Source: Bacteroidota bacterium (GTDB lineage Bacteria > Bacteroidota > Bacteroidia > Bacteroidales > CAIWKO01). From it: a stretch of DNA of 64,000 bases. Positions within the stretch are counted from its first letter, which is position 1. Every line of letters starts with the position of its first letter. The stretch covers positions 1-64,000 of the forward strand of contig JBAXND010000001.1 in NCBI GenBank assembly GCA_037133915.1. The letters run 5' to 3'. Below are positions 27,001 through 34,145 of this stretch, in pieces. Made by a program: the position numbers and the translations under genes. The notes under the pieces are model-generated. The model saw only the letters and a list, made by a program, of their open reading frames with translations. It did no database searches and was not told the DNA's origin.

Positions 27001-27270
27001 GTTGTAAAAGTTAACGACTGCATTCTTGAAATTCCGAATATCTTCACACCCAACACTGACGGTTCAAATGATAAATTTGTAATCAAAGGACTGGAAAGTT
27101 TTCCGGATAGTAAATTGCAGATATTTAACCGCTGGGGTAAAATGATTTTTTCCAGTGACGATTATAAAAATGACTGGACCGGTGATGACCATTCTGACGG
27201 TGTTTATTATTATGTTCTGGCGCTTAAAGACGGTCGCGAATTCAATGGAACGCTTACGCTGTTGAGATAA
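24073..27270 (+). CDS. Secreted multidomain PKD protein with type B T9SS sorting domain
   Basis: 1065 residues from a GTG start, chosen because it leads directly into a signal peptide (KITLLFFVLALLSLNGLNAQ). The N-terminal part (about 25-220, VYSEDFENGAPGT...) resembles a jelly-roll/MAM-like lectin domain. The middle holds Ig-like modules with Cys pairs, and PKD domains follow (WNWDFGDFSSSTETNPVHTF near 850). The C-terminal ~80 residues are the type B sorting domain: IPNIFTPNTDGSNDKFVI, LQIFNRWGKMIF, DGVYYYVLALKDG. An extracellular adhesin or matrix protein is the likely role. It lies between the IgGFc-like cargo and the GldM-C-like protein, all on one strand. Confidence 0.86.
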   Translation: MRKITLLFFVLALLSLNGLNAQTSIMVYSEDFENGAPGTMLNTTGNGSNSGDNLWVVNNIYTGMPQFPNTPDENQTQGGNISYAPYGYYLHIYDQTSGVNNCNYNQANASDRFVQFTSSFCTLGLTNVKFTFFYICEGSPTAYGQLYYSIANGPWIATGPQYGNQMIWKYETLQDPAFDNQTNIRFGIRWVNDAGAGPGLMSFGMDDVFITGDFDNFSTNFDVIVDSVSPNPICQNFGLMIYYHLTVPICGNGFFEVQLSDMNGSFANPTSLGIYQASNQWMNGVLWPTIPSTTAAGTCYKIRIKYYYIDYGLNFFSDPSPCFEVLQCPNTINTLQPVVTMGGDSVCVGSVIDVPFYSTGVFQAANVYIAELSDSAGNFPPNPNVLGSNPDNNSYDPAQGSPPGSVSGQVNENNQPIQDGCHYYIRVRSTAPATIGMVWGPFCIRHCDIETNYKQDIQACISSTQGFDTTVRVNIHFYDSTAIYGQPNQFLIEVRESQYFTVVNTGGLGTVTANSDTTMTIHIPPVPGLGALGLQPGMFYLRIIATNSNHTWDMLGTLVHLTIGAPSDNLWIFQTPGDSILCVGDAVYFYPIPYNAGPPMNSTYEWYLNGVLFSTNPALGILFNGQGNFNLTVQETNYGCKGPVTPNDVSLQVLGPPSAAIIGPNQVCLGDTLYYHTVFHPNIYYEWTTSGGDIIDTSNNELYIRFDTAGVYTIHMMALNKCGQTLGNKSVIVTAHPDAGFSAVSPVCTGENSMLNYTGTTAPPLSYSWYFAGGIGVPGGNSPGPQYVSWNTAGPHYVILTVTKYSCATKDTMLIDVLQGPTAGFTYENTCSGIPTIFSDSSQGNPASWNWDFGDFSSSTETNPVHTFAIGGTYIIGLIESAANGCSDTLTENLTIFDSPKSAFETKSPLCLGENTTVMQACQNPPNAVFDWTFSDGIIISGSGTGPYEIAWPGLGEYPISLTVSANGCISETTTVVVKVNDCILEIPNIFTPNTDGSNDKFVIKGLESFPDSKLQIFNRWGKMIFSSDDYKNDWTGDDHSDGVYYYVLALKDGREFNGTLTLLR

Positions 27271-27306
27271 TGCGTTCAATTATAAATTAATAATGGACAA
27301 TTGAAA

Positions 27307-27684
27307 ATGAAAAAATTTCTGGTCTTTAACCTGATGCTGTTTATTTTTTCTACGGCATTTGCACAGCAGAAAATGGATATTCAGTTTCCGAAAGGTACAC
27401 TGGCAGGCAAAAGTTCGGGCGTAATTTCTTTTGCAGAGATAGAAAAGGCAGGCGTTTTAATGGTGACCGACGAAACGCTGAAAGTGGTTCACTTTTCAAT
27501 ATCGCTTACACCCGGTGGCATGGCTGTCAAGGAGAATAATGCTGATAATAAAATTACTGGGGCTATGCTTGATTACTTCCGAACGCTTTCTGCAGGAACG
27601 GTCTTCTATATCGATAATATTACGGTGGCCAATAATAAAGGTGCCACTATCAAACTGGAACCTTTGAAGTTCACGACGAAATAG
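27307..27684 (+). CDS. Exported stand-alone GldM C-terminal-like domain
   Basis: 125 residues from ATG 27307; a TTG six bases earlier is also possible. Signal peptide to about AFAQQ. The mature ~105 residues follow the pattern of the last GldM/PorM domain: GKSSGVISFAEIEKA, then VVHFSISLT, NKITGAMLDYFRTLSAG and FYIDNITVANNKGATIKLEP, as in the '...G..v.f.di.a.gpdG..r.l..i.f.v' ending of GldM. GldM's periplasmic C-terminus contacts the GldK/GldN ring. A free copy beside two T9SS cargo genes could be an accessory or competing ring-binding factor. The match is by eye, not by search. Confidence 0.6.
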   Translation: MKKFLVFNLMLFIFSTAFAQQKMDIQFPKGTLAGKSSGVISFAEIEKAGVLMVTDETLKVVHFSISLTPGGMAVKENNADNKITGAMLDYFRTLSAGTVFYIDNITVANNKGATIKLEPLKFTTK

Positions 27685-27790
27685 CGTTTTCTGTCTCCTT
27701 ATTTGATTATTTCCCCGTCATTTTGTCAGTTATCCGTATCATGGCACATACCTTGATTACTGCCCCGCACAATCAATAAATAGTGTTGTC

Positions 27791-29707
27791 ATGGAGAAAC
27801 AAAAAGGACGTATCAATGTTCAAACGGAAAATATTTTTCCGATAATCAAGAAATTCCTGTATTCGGATCACGAAATTTTTCTCAGGGAACTTGTATCAAA
27901 CGCGGTTGATGCAACAACGAAACTTAAAATACTTGCTACATCAGGTAAATTCAATGATGAACTGGGCGACCTTACCATACGGGTAATACTTGATAAAAAG
28001 AAAAAAACGCTTACCATATCCGACCGTGGTATAGGTATGACATCGGAAGAGCTTGATAAGTACATTAACCAGATTGCTTTTTCAAGTGCCGAGGAGTTTG
28101 TAAAGAAATACAAGGGCAAAAGCGAAGCAGATAAAAATGCCCTCATAGGCCATTTTGGACTTGGGTTCTATTCCTCTTTTATGGTTTCAGACAAAGTTGA
28201 AATCAATACAAAAACATACAAAAAAGGAGGCGCTACCAAGGCTGTGCAGTGGGAATGCGACGGCAGTCCTGACTATGTGATGACCGACAGTCCTAAAACA
28301 GAACGAGGTACCGATATTACACTTTTTATATCTGAAGAATCAGCGGAGTTTTTGGAAGAATACCGTGTGCTGGAGCTGCTCAAAAAGTACTGCAAATTCC
28401 TGCCTGTGCCCATTCAGTTCGGAATGGAAAAGAAATGGGAAAAAGTAGAAGGCGAAAAGGATGAAAAGGGCAACGACAAATCGGTTGAAACAGAGGTGCC
28501 GCGTGTTATCAATAACACCAATCCTGCATGGATTCGCAAACCTGCCGATTTGAAAGAGGAAGATTATAAAGACTTTTACCGCGAGTTGTATCCGATGAAT
28601 TTCGAAGAGCCACTCTTCAATATCCACCTGAATGTTGATTATCCGTTCAATCTCACGGGTATCCTCTATTTTCCGAAAACGAAACGCAATTTTGAAGTAC
28701 AGAAAGATAAAATACAGCTTTATTGCAATCAGGTTTTTGTTACTGATTCTGTTGAAGGTATTGTTCCCGATTTTCTCACCTTACTGCATGGTGTAATTGA
28801 TTCGCCCGACATTCCGCTTAATGTGTCGCGGTCTTACTTGCAGAGCGATCCGAATGTTAAAAAAATATCGTCGCACATCGCCAAAAAAGTTGCCGACAAG
28901 CTGGAAGATATCTTTAAAAATAACCGTGAGGATTTTGAAAAGAAATGGGATGATATTCGCATTTTCATCGAATACGGTATGATATCCGATGATAAATTTT
29001 ACGAGCGAGCCGAGAAATTTGCGCTGTTTAAAAATACAGAGGGAAAGTACTTTACCTTCGATGAATACCGCAAAAGCGTGGAGGCAACTCAGGAGAATAA
29101 AGACAAAAATGTGGTGTACTTGTACACTACCAATACCGAAGAGCAGTTCCCGTTTATTCGTGCTGCGCGCGACCGCGGATATGATGTGCTGGTGATGGAT
29201 GGTGTACTTGATGTACATTTCATCAATCAGATTGAACGGAAATTTGAGAAAACGGTATTTACACGCGTTGATTCCGATGCTATTGAGAAGCTGATACAGA
29301 AAGATGATTCCATGCCTTCGAAACTGAGCGAAGACGAAAAGAATCTTCTTAAACCGGTTGTGGAACGTGTTGTTCCCAAAGAAAAATATGATTTGAGTTT
29401 TGAAGCCATGAGCGAACAGGATGTTCCTTTTATGATTACCCAGCCTGAGTTCATGCGTCGTATGAAGGATATGGCTGCCATGGGTGGCGGTGGTGGATAC
29501 TCGTTTATGGGCGAAATGCCCGAACGCTTTAACCTTGTGGTGAATGTCAATCATCCTTTAACCGCTCGCATTCTGGCAGAGAGCGAACCTGCAAAGCAGG
29601 ATGTGCTTACCCGGCAATTATTCGATTTGGCGCGTTTGGCGGGCAATCAGCTTAAAGGCGGAGAACTGAATGACTTTATTATTCGAAGCATTGGCATCAT
29701 AGGATAA
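27791..29707 (+). CDS. htpG: Molecular chaperone HtpG (Hsp90)
   Basis: 638 residues, the usual HtpG length. The GHKL ATPase domain has the expected motifs: ELVSNAVDA (N-box), ISDRGIGM, GHFGLGFYSSFMVSDKV (lid and G-box) and TDITLFI. The middle domain follows with DIPLNVSRSYLQ, containing the conserved catalytic-loop Arg, and the C-terminal dimerisation region ends near HPLTARIL. A cytoplasmic ATP-dependent chaperone. Monocistronic, with a strong terminator directly downstream; no heat-shock element was identified upstream. Confidence 0.97.
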   Translation: MEKQKGRINVQTENIFPIIKKFLYSDHEIFLRELVSNAVDATTKLKILATSGKFNDELGDLTIRVILDKKKKTLTISDRGIGMTSEELDKYINQIAFSSAEEFVKKYKGKSEADKNALIGHFGLGFYSSFMVSDKVEINTKTYKKGGATKAVQWECDGSPDYVMTDSPKTERGTDITLFISEESAEFLEEYRVLELLKKYCKFLPVPIQFGMEKKWEKVEGEKDEKGNDKSVETEVPRVINNTNPAWIRKPADLKEEDYKDFYRELYPMNFEEPLFNIHLNVDYPFNLTGILYFPKTKRNFEVQKDKIQLYCNQVFVTDSVEGIVPDFLTLLHGVIDSPDIPLNVSRSYLQSDPNVKKISSHIAKKVADKLEDIFKNNREDFEKKWDDIRIFIEYGMISDDKFYERAEKFALFKNTEGKYFTFDEYRKSVEATQENKDKNVVYLYTTNTEEQFPFIRAARDRGYDVLVMDGVLDVHFINQIERKFEKTVFTRVDSDAIEKLIQKDDSMPSKLSEDEKNLLKPVVERVVPKEKYDLSFEAMSEQDVPFMITQPEFMRRMKDMAAMGGGGGYSFMGEMPERFNLVVNVNHPLTARILAESEPAKQDVLTRQLFDLARLAGNQLKGGELNDFIIRSIGIIG

Positions 29708-29717
29708 ATTAACGTGG

Positions 29718-29752
29718 CGGACCGGCAATACACTCCGGTCCGTTTTTTTTTC
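29718..29752 (+). terminator. Rho-independent terminator of htpG
   Basis: CGGACCGG (29718-29725) pairs perfectly with CCGGTCCG (29735-29742), followed by a T-run of about ten, 10 bases after the htpG stop. Confidence 0.85.
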
Positions 29753-29858
29753 TTAAAATCATTCTGCATTTTTTTGTTCGCCGTAATAATTTCTTTATGT
29801 ATTATTGCAGCGCTTGAAAACAGTATAATTAGTAATTATTCAAACGTGGGATTACAAC

Positions 29859-30314
29859 ATGGTTTTATTTGCTGATGAGGTGAAAAATATTTTTTCGGCT
29901 CGCGACATCGAAGATTTACATATGGCAGTCATGAATGCTGAACTGGATACATCGGGCGAAATACGTGTTCACCTGGACGATACATGCGAAGGTGATCCAA
30001 TGCAAAGGGCAAAAGAGATTTTCAGTAAGCTGGAAATGGAACAAACAGCTCTGCGTAATGGCGTATTATTTTATATTGCCGTGAGTCCGCGAAAATTCGC
30101 CATTTTAAGCGATTTTGGAATCAATGCTGTTGTTCCACTCGATTTTTGGGACGAAATACAGCAGAACCTGCGTAATAATATCCGCGAAAATAATTTTATT
30201 GATGGCTTGTTTGATGCAATTATCCAAACAGGAATTCAACTCAAAAAGCACTTTCCACGTTTAGTAACCGACGTTAATGAATTACCCGACGATATTTCTT
30301 TCGGGAGAATTTAA
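29859..30314 (+). CDS. TPM-domain protein without signal peptide
   Basis: 151 residues. The sequence follows the TPM (YgcG/Psb32-type) fold: FSARDIEDLHMAV, SGEIRVHLDDT, AKEIFSKLEMEQTALRNGVL, FYIAVSPRKFAILSDFGIN and a final helical segment. TPM proteins usually have a signal peptide and a membrane anchor and sit beside LemA; this one has neither and no LemA gene is near. A short cytoplasmic TPM partner is known beside LemA-TPM pairs in this phylum, so it may have lost its neighbours. It ends in a four-base overlap with the convergent O-antigen ligase gene. Confidence 0.75.
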   Translation: MVLFADEVKNIFSARDIEDLHMAVMNAELDTSGEIRVHLDDTCEGDPMQRAKEIFSKLEMEQTALRNGVLFYIAVSPRKFAILSDFGINAVVPLDFWDEIQQNLRNNIRENNFIDGLFDAIIQTGIQLKKHFPRLVTDVNELPDDISFGRI

Positions 30315-31792
30315 CCGTCAATTATTGTATTACTTTTTTCGGGAAGAACAGGGCTTTCGGCATCCTTTTTTTCGGTACCATTCCCTTTATAATAAATATC
30401 CAGCGCTACGATAATGGCCGTGAATCCCCAGAAGGGGATAGAGGATTTGTCTGTATCCAGAAAATTGTTCAGTAGTCCGTGAACCAGATATGTAATCAAT
30501 CCTAACAGGAAAATCAGACTCAACAGCCTTACATCTCTATCAGGGCTTCGCTTATAAAGTCTCACAGCTGTGGCAATTACGGTAATGCATAATGCAATAA
30601 AAGTAAGCATACCCAAAACGCCTGACTCTGCCAATGGACCGATATATTCGCTGTGCGCATTGCCCTTGTCGCCGGCATTGGTACTGATAATCGTTTTCTC
30701 TTTAGAGTGTTGGTAGGGAGCATACATGAATTGATAGGTTCCGGGTCCCCAACCCCAGAATGGACGCAGTTCAAACATGCGGAATGCCGACTGCCAGCGG
30801 TTTATGCGCTCAAGATTCGATGCATCGGATGAAATATTGGAAATAGATTCAATATGCTCAACCATGTTGGCAGAAGTATCCTGTTTATTCTTTTCCAGTT
30901 TCCAGAGGATTTCATTACGGAATGAGAAAAAGCCAATAATAAGCACCAATAGCCCGAGTCCGAGCCACCGTAACTTAATTTTCATGAGCAGCACGATACC
31001 GAAAAACAGAGCAACGGCCACACTAATCCATGCTGCACGACTGTATGAAAATATGAGCCCGCCTAATAAAAAAAGCAATGCCAGTGCCACAAATAATTTT
31101 GTTGTACGGTTGAATCTTTTGTAAAATAACAGACCAGCTAATACCGGGACAAAAAACGATATTCCGGCACCGTAAGCGGTATGATCATTAAAAAACGGAC
31201 TCATTACCCAGTGTGCCGCCTGCTCGTCAAATGCCCATGTATAAAGGCTCCACGTAGCATAAATGATGACTCCTATCAATGAGATTACATATGCCCAGGT
31301 AAAATTTGTAATATTTTTTTTCTTTTCAAAAAGAGGAATAGCAACAAAATAAAATGGGATGACAAACCAAAGCCTTGAAAGCATAAATTTAAATGAAACT
31401 CCGGGCAGCTCGCTTGTGATTGAGGTCATAAGCATCCATCCCAGATTAATAAAAAGAGCAATGGTTATAGGATGCCTGAGAATACGAGAATCTAATTTGC
31501 GGTCGTATAGTAGCTTAATTATGAAAAGAATGAGGATTCCAAAAAGCAGCGGCTCGGTTGGAAGCGTTACAGCGACCCCCCAGTCGAAATCGCGAATGTT
31601 TATAGCAAGAGGGGTGAGAAATGTAATTAATATCAGAAGCCGGTCCAGTGAAAAAAAGAACAGTATAAATACAAAAATTGCGACCGGCAGTAAGGTAAAC
31701 CAGTAGAATTCATAGGCAATCAGTAACGCATTGACTGCGATAAACAGCCCACTTATAAGGTAGACCCACTTAAGCTTGTACTTTTCAATCAA
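30311..31792 (-). CDS. O-antigen ligase / Wzy-family membrane protein
   Basis: 493 residues with about a dozen hydrophobic spans and a larger loop near the middle-to-C-terminal half that contains the family signature region (RWQSAFRMFELRPFWGWGPG, then NAHSEYIGPLAESGVLGM; His and Glu in this loop are the Wzy_C hallmark). Either an O-antigen ligase (WaaL-like) or a polymerase (Wzy-like); the family cannot be split by eye. It is the last gene of a minus-strand polysaccharide set, 12 bases after the second Wzz-like gene. Confidence 0.85.
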   Translation of the reverse strand: MIEKYKLKWVYLISGLFIAVNALLIAYEFYWFTLLPVAIFVFILFFFSLDRLLILITFLTPLAINIRDFDWGVAVTLPTEPLLFGILILFIIKLLYDRKLDSRILRHPITIALFINLGWMLMTSITSELPGVSFKFMLSRLWFVIPFYFVAIPLFEKKKNITNFTWAYVISLIGVIIYATWSLYTWAFDEQAAHWVMSPFFNDHTAYGAGISFFVPVLAGLLFYKRFNRTTKLFVALALLFLLGGLIFSYSRAAWISVAVALFFGIVLLMKIKLRWLGLGLLVLIIGFFSFRNEILWKLEKNKQDTSANMVEHIESISNISSDASNLERINRWQSAFRMFELRPFWGWGPGTYQFMYAPYQHSKEKTIISTNAGDKGNAHSEYIGPLAESGVLGMLTFIALCITVIATAVRLYKRSPDRDVRLLSLIFLLGLITYLVHGLLNNFLDTDKSSIPFWGFTAIIVALDIYYKGNGTEKKDAESPVLPEKSNTIIDG

Positions 31793-31803
31793 GGTAACTG
31801 GGG

Positions 31804-32778
31804 TTAAGATTGGTGAATGGACGCACTGTCAGATTCTGGTTTTTTTTGCGATTTATCTACCACGGTAATAACTATGATGGTAATAAAAAGCGATGCCATT
31901 GCAGTAATGAGCATGATGAGCCAACGTACAGGGTATGTCTTCTTGTCGGCAACAACCGGGCTTGTAACCGTATTGGTATAAGTGAGCATTTTTTTAAGGT
32001 CGCTCACCGATTTGTCGTATTCTTTTTTAATGTCGTTATAGGCGGCTGTAAGACTCGACAGGTATCCTCCAAGGAACAGAAATTCGCCTCCGTATTTTTT
32101 CATGTTATCAAGAAAGCTTTTGATTTCCTGATTTCCGCGGCTCCCTGTATTGGCGTTTTTGATGTAGCCTTTGGTATATTCTTTTACCTGAACATTATAA
32201 TCGAGGAGGTTGTATTCGCTCCTGAGCGTATCCATTCGGGTCTGTATTGAATCAATCTGTTTTTGTTTAGAGATAAGTTGGTCGCTATATATCTGAACAA
32301 CTTCGGCAGTTTTTTCGCGCTGTAGGTTTCGTGCTTTCTGATTCATCAGAAGAATAAGCTCTTTGACCATTTGGCAGGCAATTTTAGGGTCGGTGTCAAG
32401 CACTTCAATAATTACCGATTCATATTCTGTTTTTCTTATCGCAACATTTCCTTCGAGTTCGTTTTTGAGTCTGGTCGCGTAATAATTATCGGTCTGGTCA
32501 ATATCATAGTGTTTCCCGAGGTCAAATTTTTTAATAAGGCTGTCACCAATTTCTTCTGATCTGAAAAGCTGAAGCATCTGTTCGGTGGGCGTTTCCGATG
32601 AGTAAGGTATCAGATTCGACGGATATACTACAGCAAAAGATTTATATTTGGGCTTGATAAACCATGGAGATGAGAAGAGACCGGAAAGCAACAGGGAGCA
32701 GGCCAGTATTATCAACATATGCCATTTCCAGCGAACAATTAAGCGAATAAGATAATTACTGTTAAAGTAAGTGCTCAT
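31804..32778 (-). CDS. Wzz-like chain-length determinant protein (second of pair)
   Basis: 324 residues from ATG 32778. A span near residues 20-40 (MLIILACSLLLSGLF), a long periplasmic coiled-coil region, and a C-terminal span (WLIMLITAMASLFITIIV) after the Pro-rich TYPVRW motif are the Wzz/GumC-N arrangement, without a BY-kinase. Its frame remains open for 91 codons upstream of the ATG, back to 33051 inside the previous gene, with strongly charged protein-like sequence but no usual start codon. It may therefore be the second half of a single protein joined by slippage at A10 (33033-33042). It regulates polymer length in the inner membrane. Confidence 0.8.
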   Translation of the reverse strand: MSTYFNSNYLIRLIVRWKWHMLIILACSLLLSGLFSSPWFIKPKYKSFAVVYPSNLIPYSSETPTEQMLQLFRSEEIGDSLIKKFDLGKHYDIDQTDNYYATRLKNELEGNVAIRKTEYESVIIEVLDTDPKIACQMVKELILLMNQKARNLQREKTAEVVQIYSDQLISKQKQIDSIQTRMDTLRSEYNLLDYNVQVKEYTKGYIKNANTGSRGNQEIKSFLDNMKKYGGEFLFLGGYLSSLTAAYNDIKKEYDKSVSDLKKMLTYTNTVTSPVVADKKTYPVRWLIMLITAMASLFITIIVITVVDKSQKKPESDSASIHQS

Positions 32779-33051
32779 TTCAGTTTCGATAAATGTTTCG
32801 AAAATACCTTCACTTCTATTAACTCTTTTCGGTACTTTCGGTTTGTTTATTTTTTCTTCACGTATTATGGCCTGAATTCTTGTCTCTGCAATTTTTTTCG
32901 GTTCTTGTTCAACCGCAATCAGGTCACTGTTTTTTTTGATTTCGTCTGTGTTGTCAGATTCCTTTTTTGTCTCTAATTCTATATTTAGCGAGAGTCTGAA
33001 TTTGTTCAGTCCCTCTTTATCTGTACCGAATCTTTTTTTTTTGAAAATGAA
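32779..33051 (-). other. Open, charged linker frame between the two Wzz-like genes
   Basis: On the minus strand the frame of the downstream Wzz-like gene is free of stops from a TGA at 33054-33052 to its own ATG. After the A10 tract it encodes a charged stretch (for example TKKESDNTDEIKKNS and EEKINKPKVPKRVN) that looks like a real cytoplasmic linker rather than random non-coding DNA. It lacks ATG, GTG or TTG in frame. Confidence 0.55.
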
Positions 33052-34040
33052 TCAAAAATTATGAGCACCAAGACCGACAGTAACAGCGCTGCGAGAGACG
33101 AAATTGTGACAATCATCCATCGCACAGGATACGTTTTCCGTTCTGATTTATAGGCTCTGTCAACAATAAATTTTGCCGGAAGCTCTTGCTCATAATCAAC
33201 TTTGGCTTCCTCGTATTTGGCTTTTATAAGACCAAGTTGTTTTTTGAAATAGTCGAGCTGGTCGCGCAGCGAAACGTAGGCACCACCGTATTGTCCTAAT
33301 ATTTTAATTTTCTCTTCAATGGCGGCCACTCCGGTCTTGGTGTTCATTCGAAGTGCTATTGCCAGCTGCGTATTGTATGCTTCCGACTGAGTTTCATAAT
33401 CGTTGATTCCCAATTCGCGCAACTTAGAAAGAGAGTCTTCCATCACCCGGATGTCGCTTTGCAATTTTACATACTCGCGGTCTACAATCTGATAGGCTTT
33501 AAGGGCTCTTTCCTTTTGCATTTTATTTTTCACCGAGTCGAGTAAATCACTTATCGTATTGGCAATATCAGCAGCAATTTGAGGATCTTTATCCAATACG
33601 CTTATCTCAACGGCCATGTATTCGGTGCGGCGGAATGTGATATTCGAATTATACTCCTCAATTAAATTGGTCATCACATATTTTGAGGCAGGATCAATGT
33701 TGTAATGTTCTACAAGATTGAATTTCCTGATAACGCGCGATCTGATTTCGTTTGAGTTAAGAATTTGGAGCATTTGTTCGGCCTGTTCTTCTTCTCCAAA
33801 CTCAAGAATGTCGAGTTTTCCACCCTGATTTTCCGCCAGCAGTGCTTTTGAAATAGCATTGGTTGAAGTCGGAAACATAATAACCGTTGATTTGAACTTA
33901 GGGGTGATGAGAAATGAAAACCCCGCCGAAGCCACAGCTGCAGCCAGAACTATAATAATTAATGGTTTTCGCCATTTGTATAAAAACAAAAGGAAATTCG
34001 TTGTGTTGAAATCTGAATTCTGGTTTTCGTTTTGTACCAT
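33006..34040 (-). CDS. Wzz-like chain-length determinant protein (first of pair)
   Basis: 344 residues. One span near 30-52 (PLIIIVLAAAVASAGFSFLI), a periplasmic coiled-coil region and a second span (WMIVTISSLAALLLSVLVLI) after the KTYPVRW motif, which its downstream neighbour shares. The last residues FSKKKDSVQIKRD are read through an A10 tract; a -1 shift there would skip the stop and fuse to the downstream Wzz-like protein, giving a protein of about 745 residues. A promoter lies 32 bases upstream. It belongs to the polysaccharide export set with the flippase and O-antigen ligase. Confidence 0.82.
   Translation of the reverse strand: MVQNENQNSDFNTTNFLLFLYKWRKPLIIIVLAAAVASAGFSFLITPKFKSTVIMFPTSTNAISKALLAENQGGKLDILEFGEEEQAEQMLQILNSNEIRSRVIRKFNLVEHYNIDPASKYVMTNLIEEYNSNITFRRTEYMAVEISVLDKDPQIAADIANTISDLLDSVKNKMQKERALKAYQIVDREYVKLQSDIRVMEDSLSKLRELGINDYETQSEAYNTQLAIALRMNTKTGVAAIEEKIKILGQYGGAYVSLRDQLDYFKKQLGLIKAKYEEAKVDYEQELPAKFIVDRAYKSERKTYPVRWMIVTISSLAALLLSVLVLIIFDSFSKKKDSVQIKRD
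33033..33042 (-). other. A10 homopolymer (candidate slippage or error site)
   Basis: Ten T on the plus strand (ten A in the mRNA) just before the end of the first Wzz-like gene. In frame 0 it reads TCA AAA AAA AAA GAT; in the -1 frame it reads TTC AAA AAA AAA AGA and continues open into the second Wzz-like gene. Confidence 0.6.
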
Positions 34041-34071
34041 TTTTCCGTTATCTGTTCACTTGTACCAACGG

Positions 34072-34102
34072 CAAAAGTAGAAAAAAATATGTTTATTGCA
34101 AA
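34072..34102 (-). promoter_or_regulatory. Consensus promoter TTTG-N19-TACTTTTG for the Wzz-like genes
   Basis: On the minus strand TTTG (34102-34099), 19 bases, then TACTTTTG (34079-34072), fitting the -33/-7 consensus. The start site would be about 25 bases before ATG 34040, so the Wzz-like/ligase part can be transcribed independently of the flippase gene. Confidence 0.6.
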
Positions 34103-34145
34103 TCTTGTCTAAATAATTTGTTCAATAAAGAAATCCGTCAACGGA

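Noticed and set aside
28781..29554. A 257-codon open frame on the minus strand inside htpG
   Set aside because: It is antisense to a highly conserved gene, has low-complexity composition (rich in His, Phe, Ile, Lys) typical of shadow frames, and lacks a promoter or ribosome site.
32779..33051. A separate small gene between the two Wzz-like genes
   Set aside because: No start codon, and the frame is continuous with the downstream Wzz-like gene, so a linker or frameshift explains it better.
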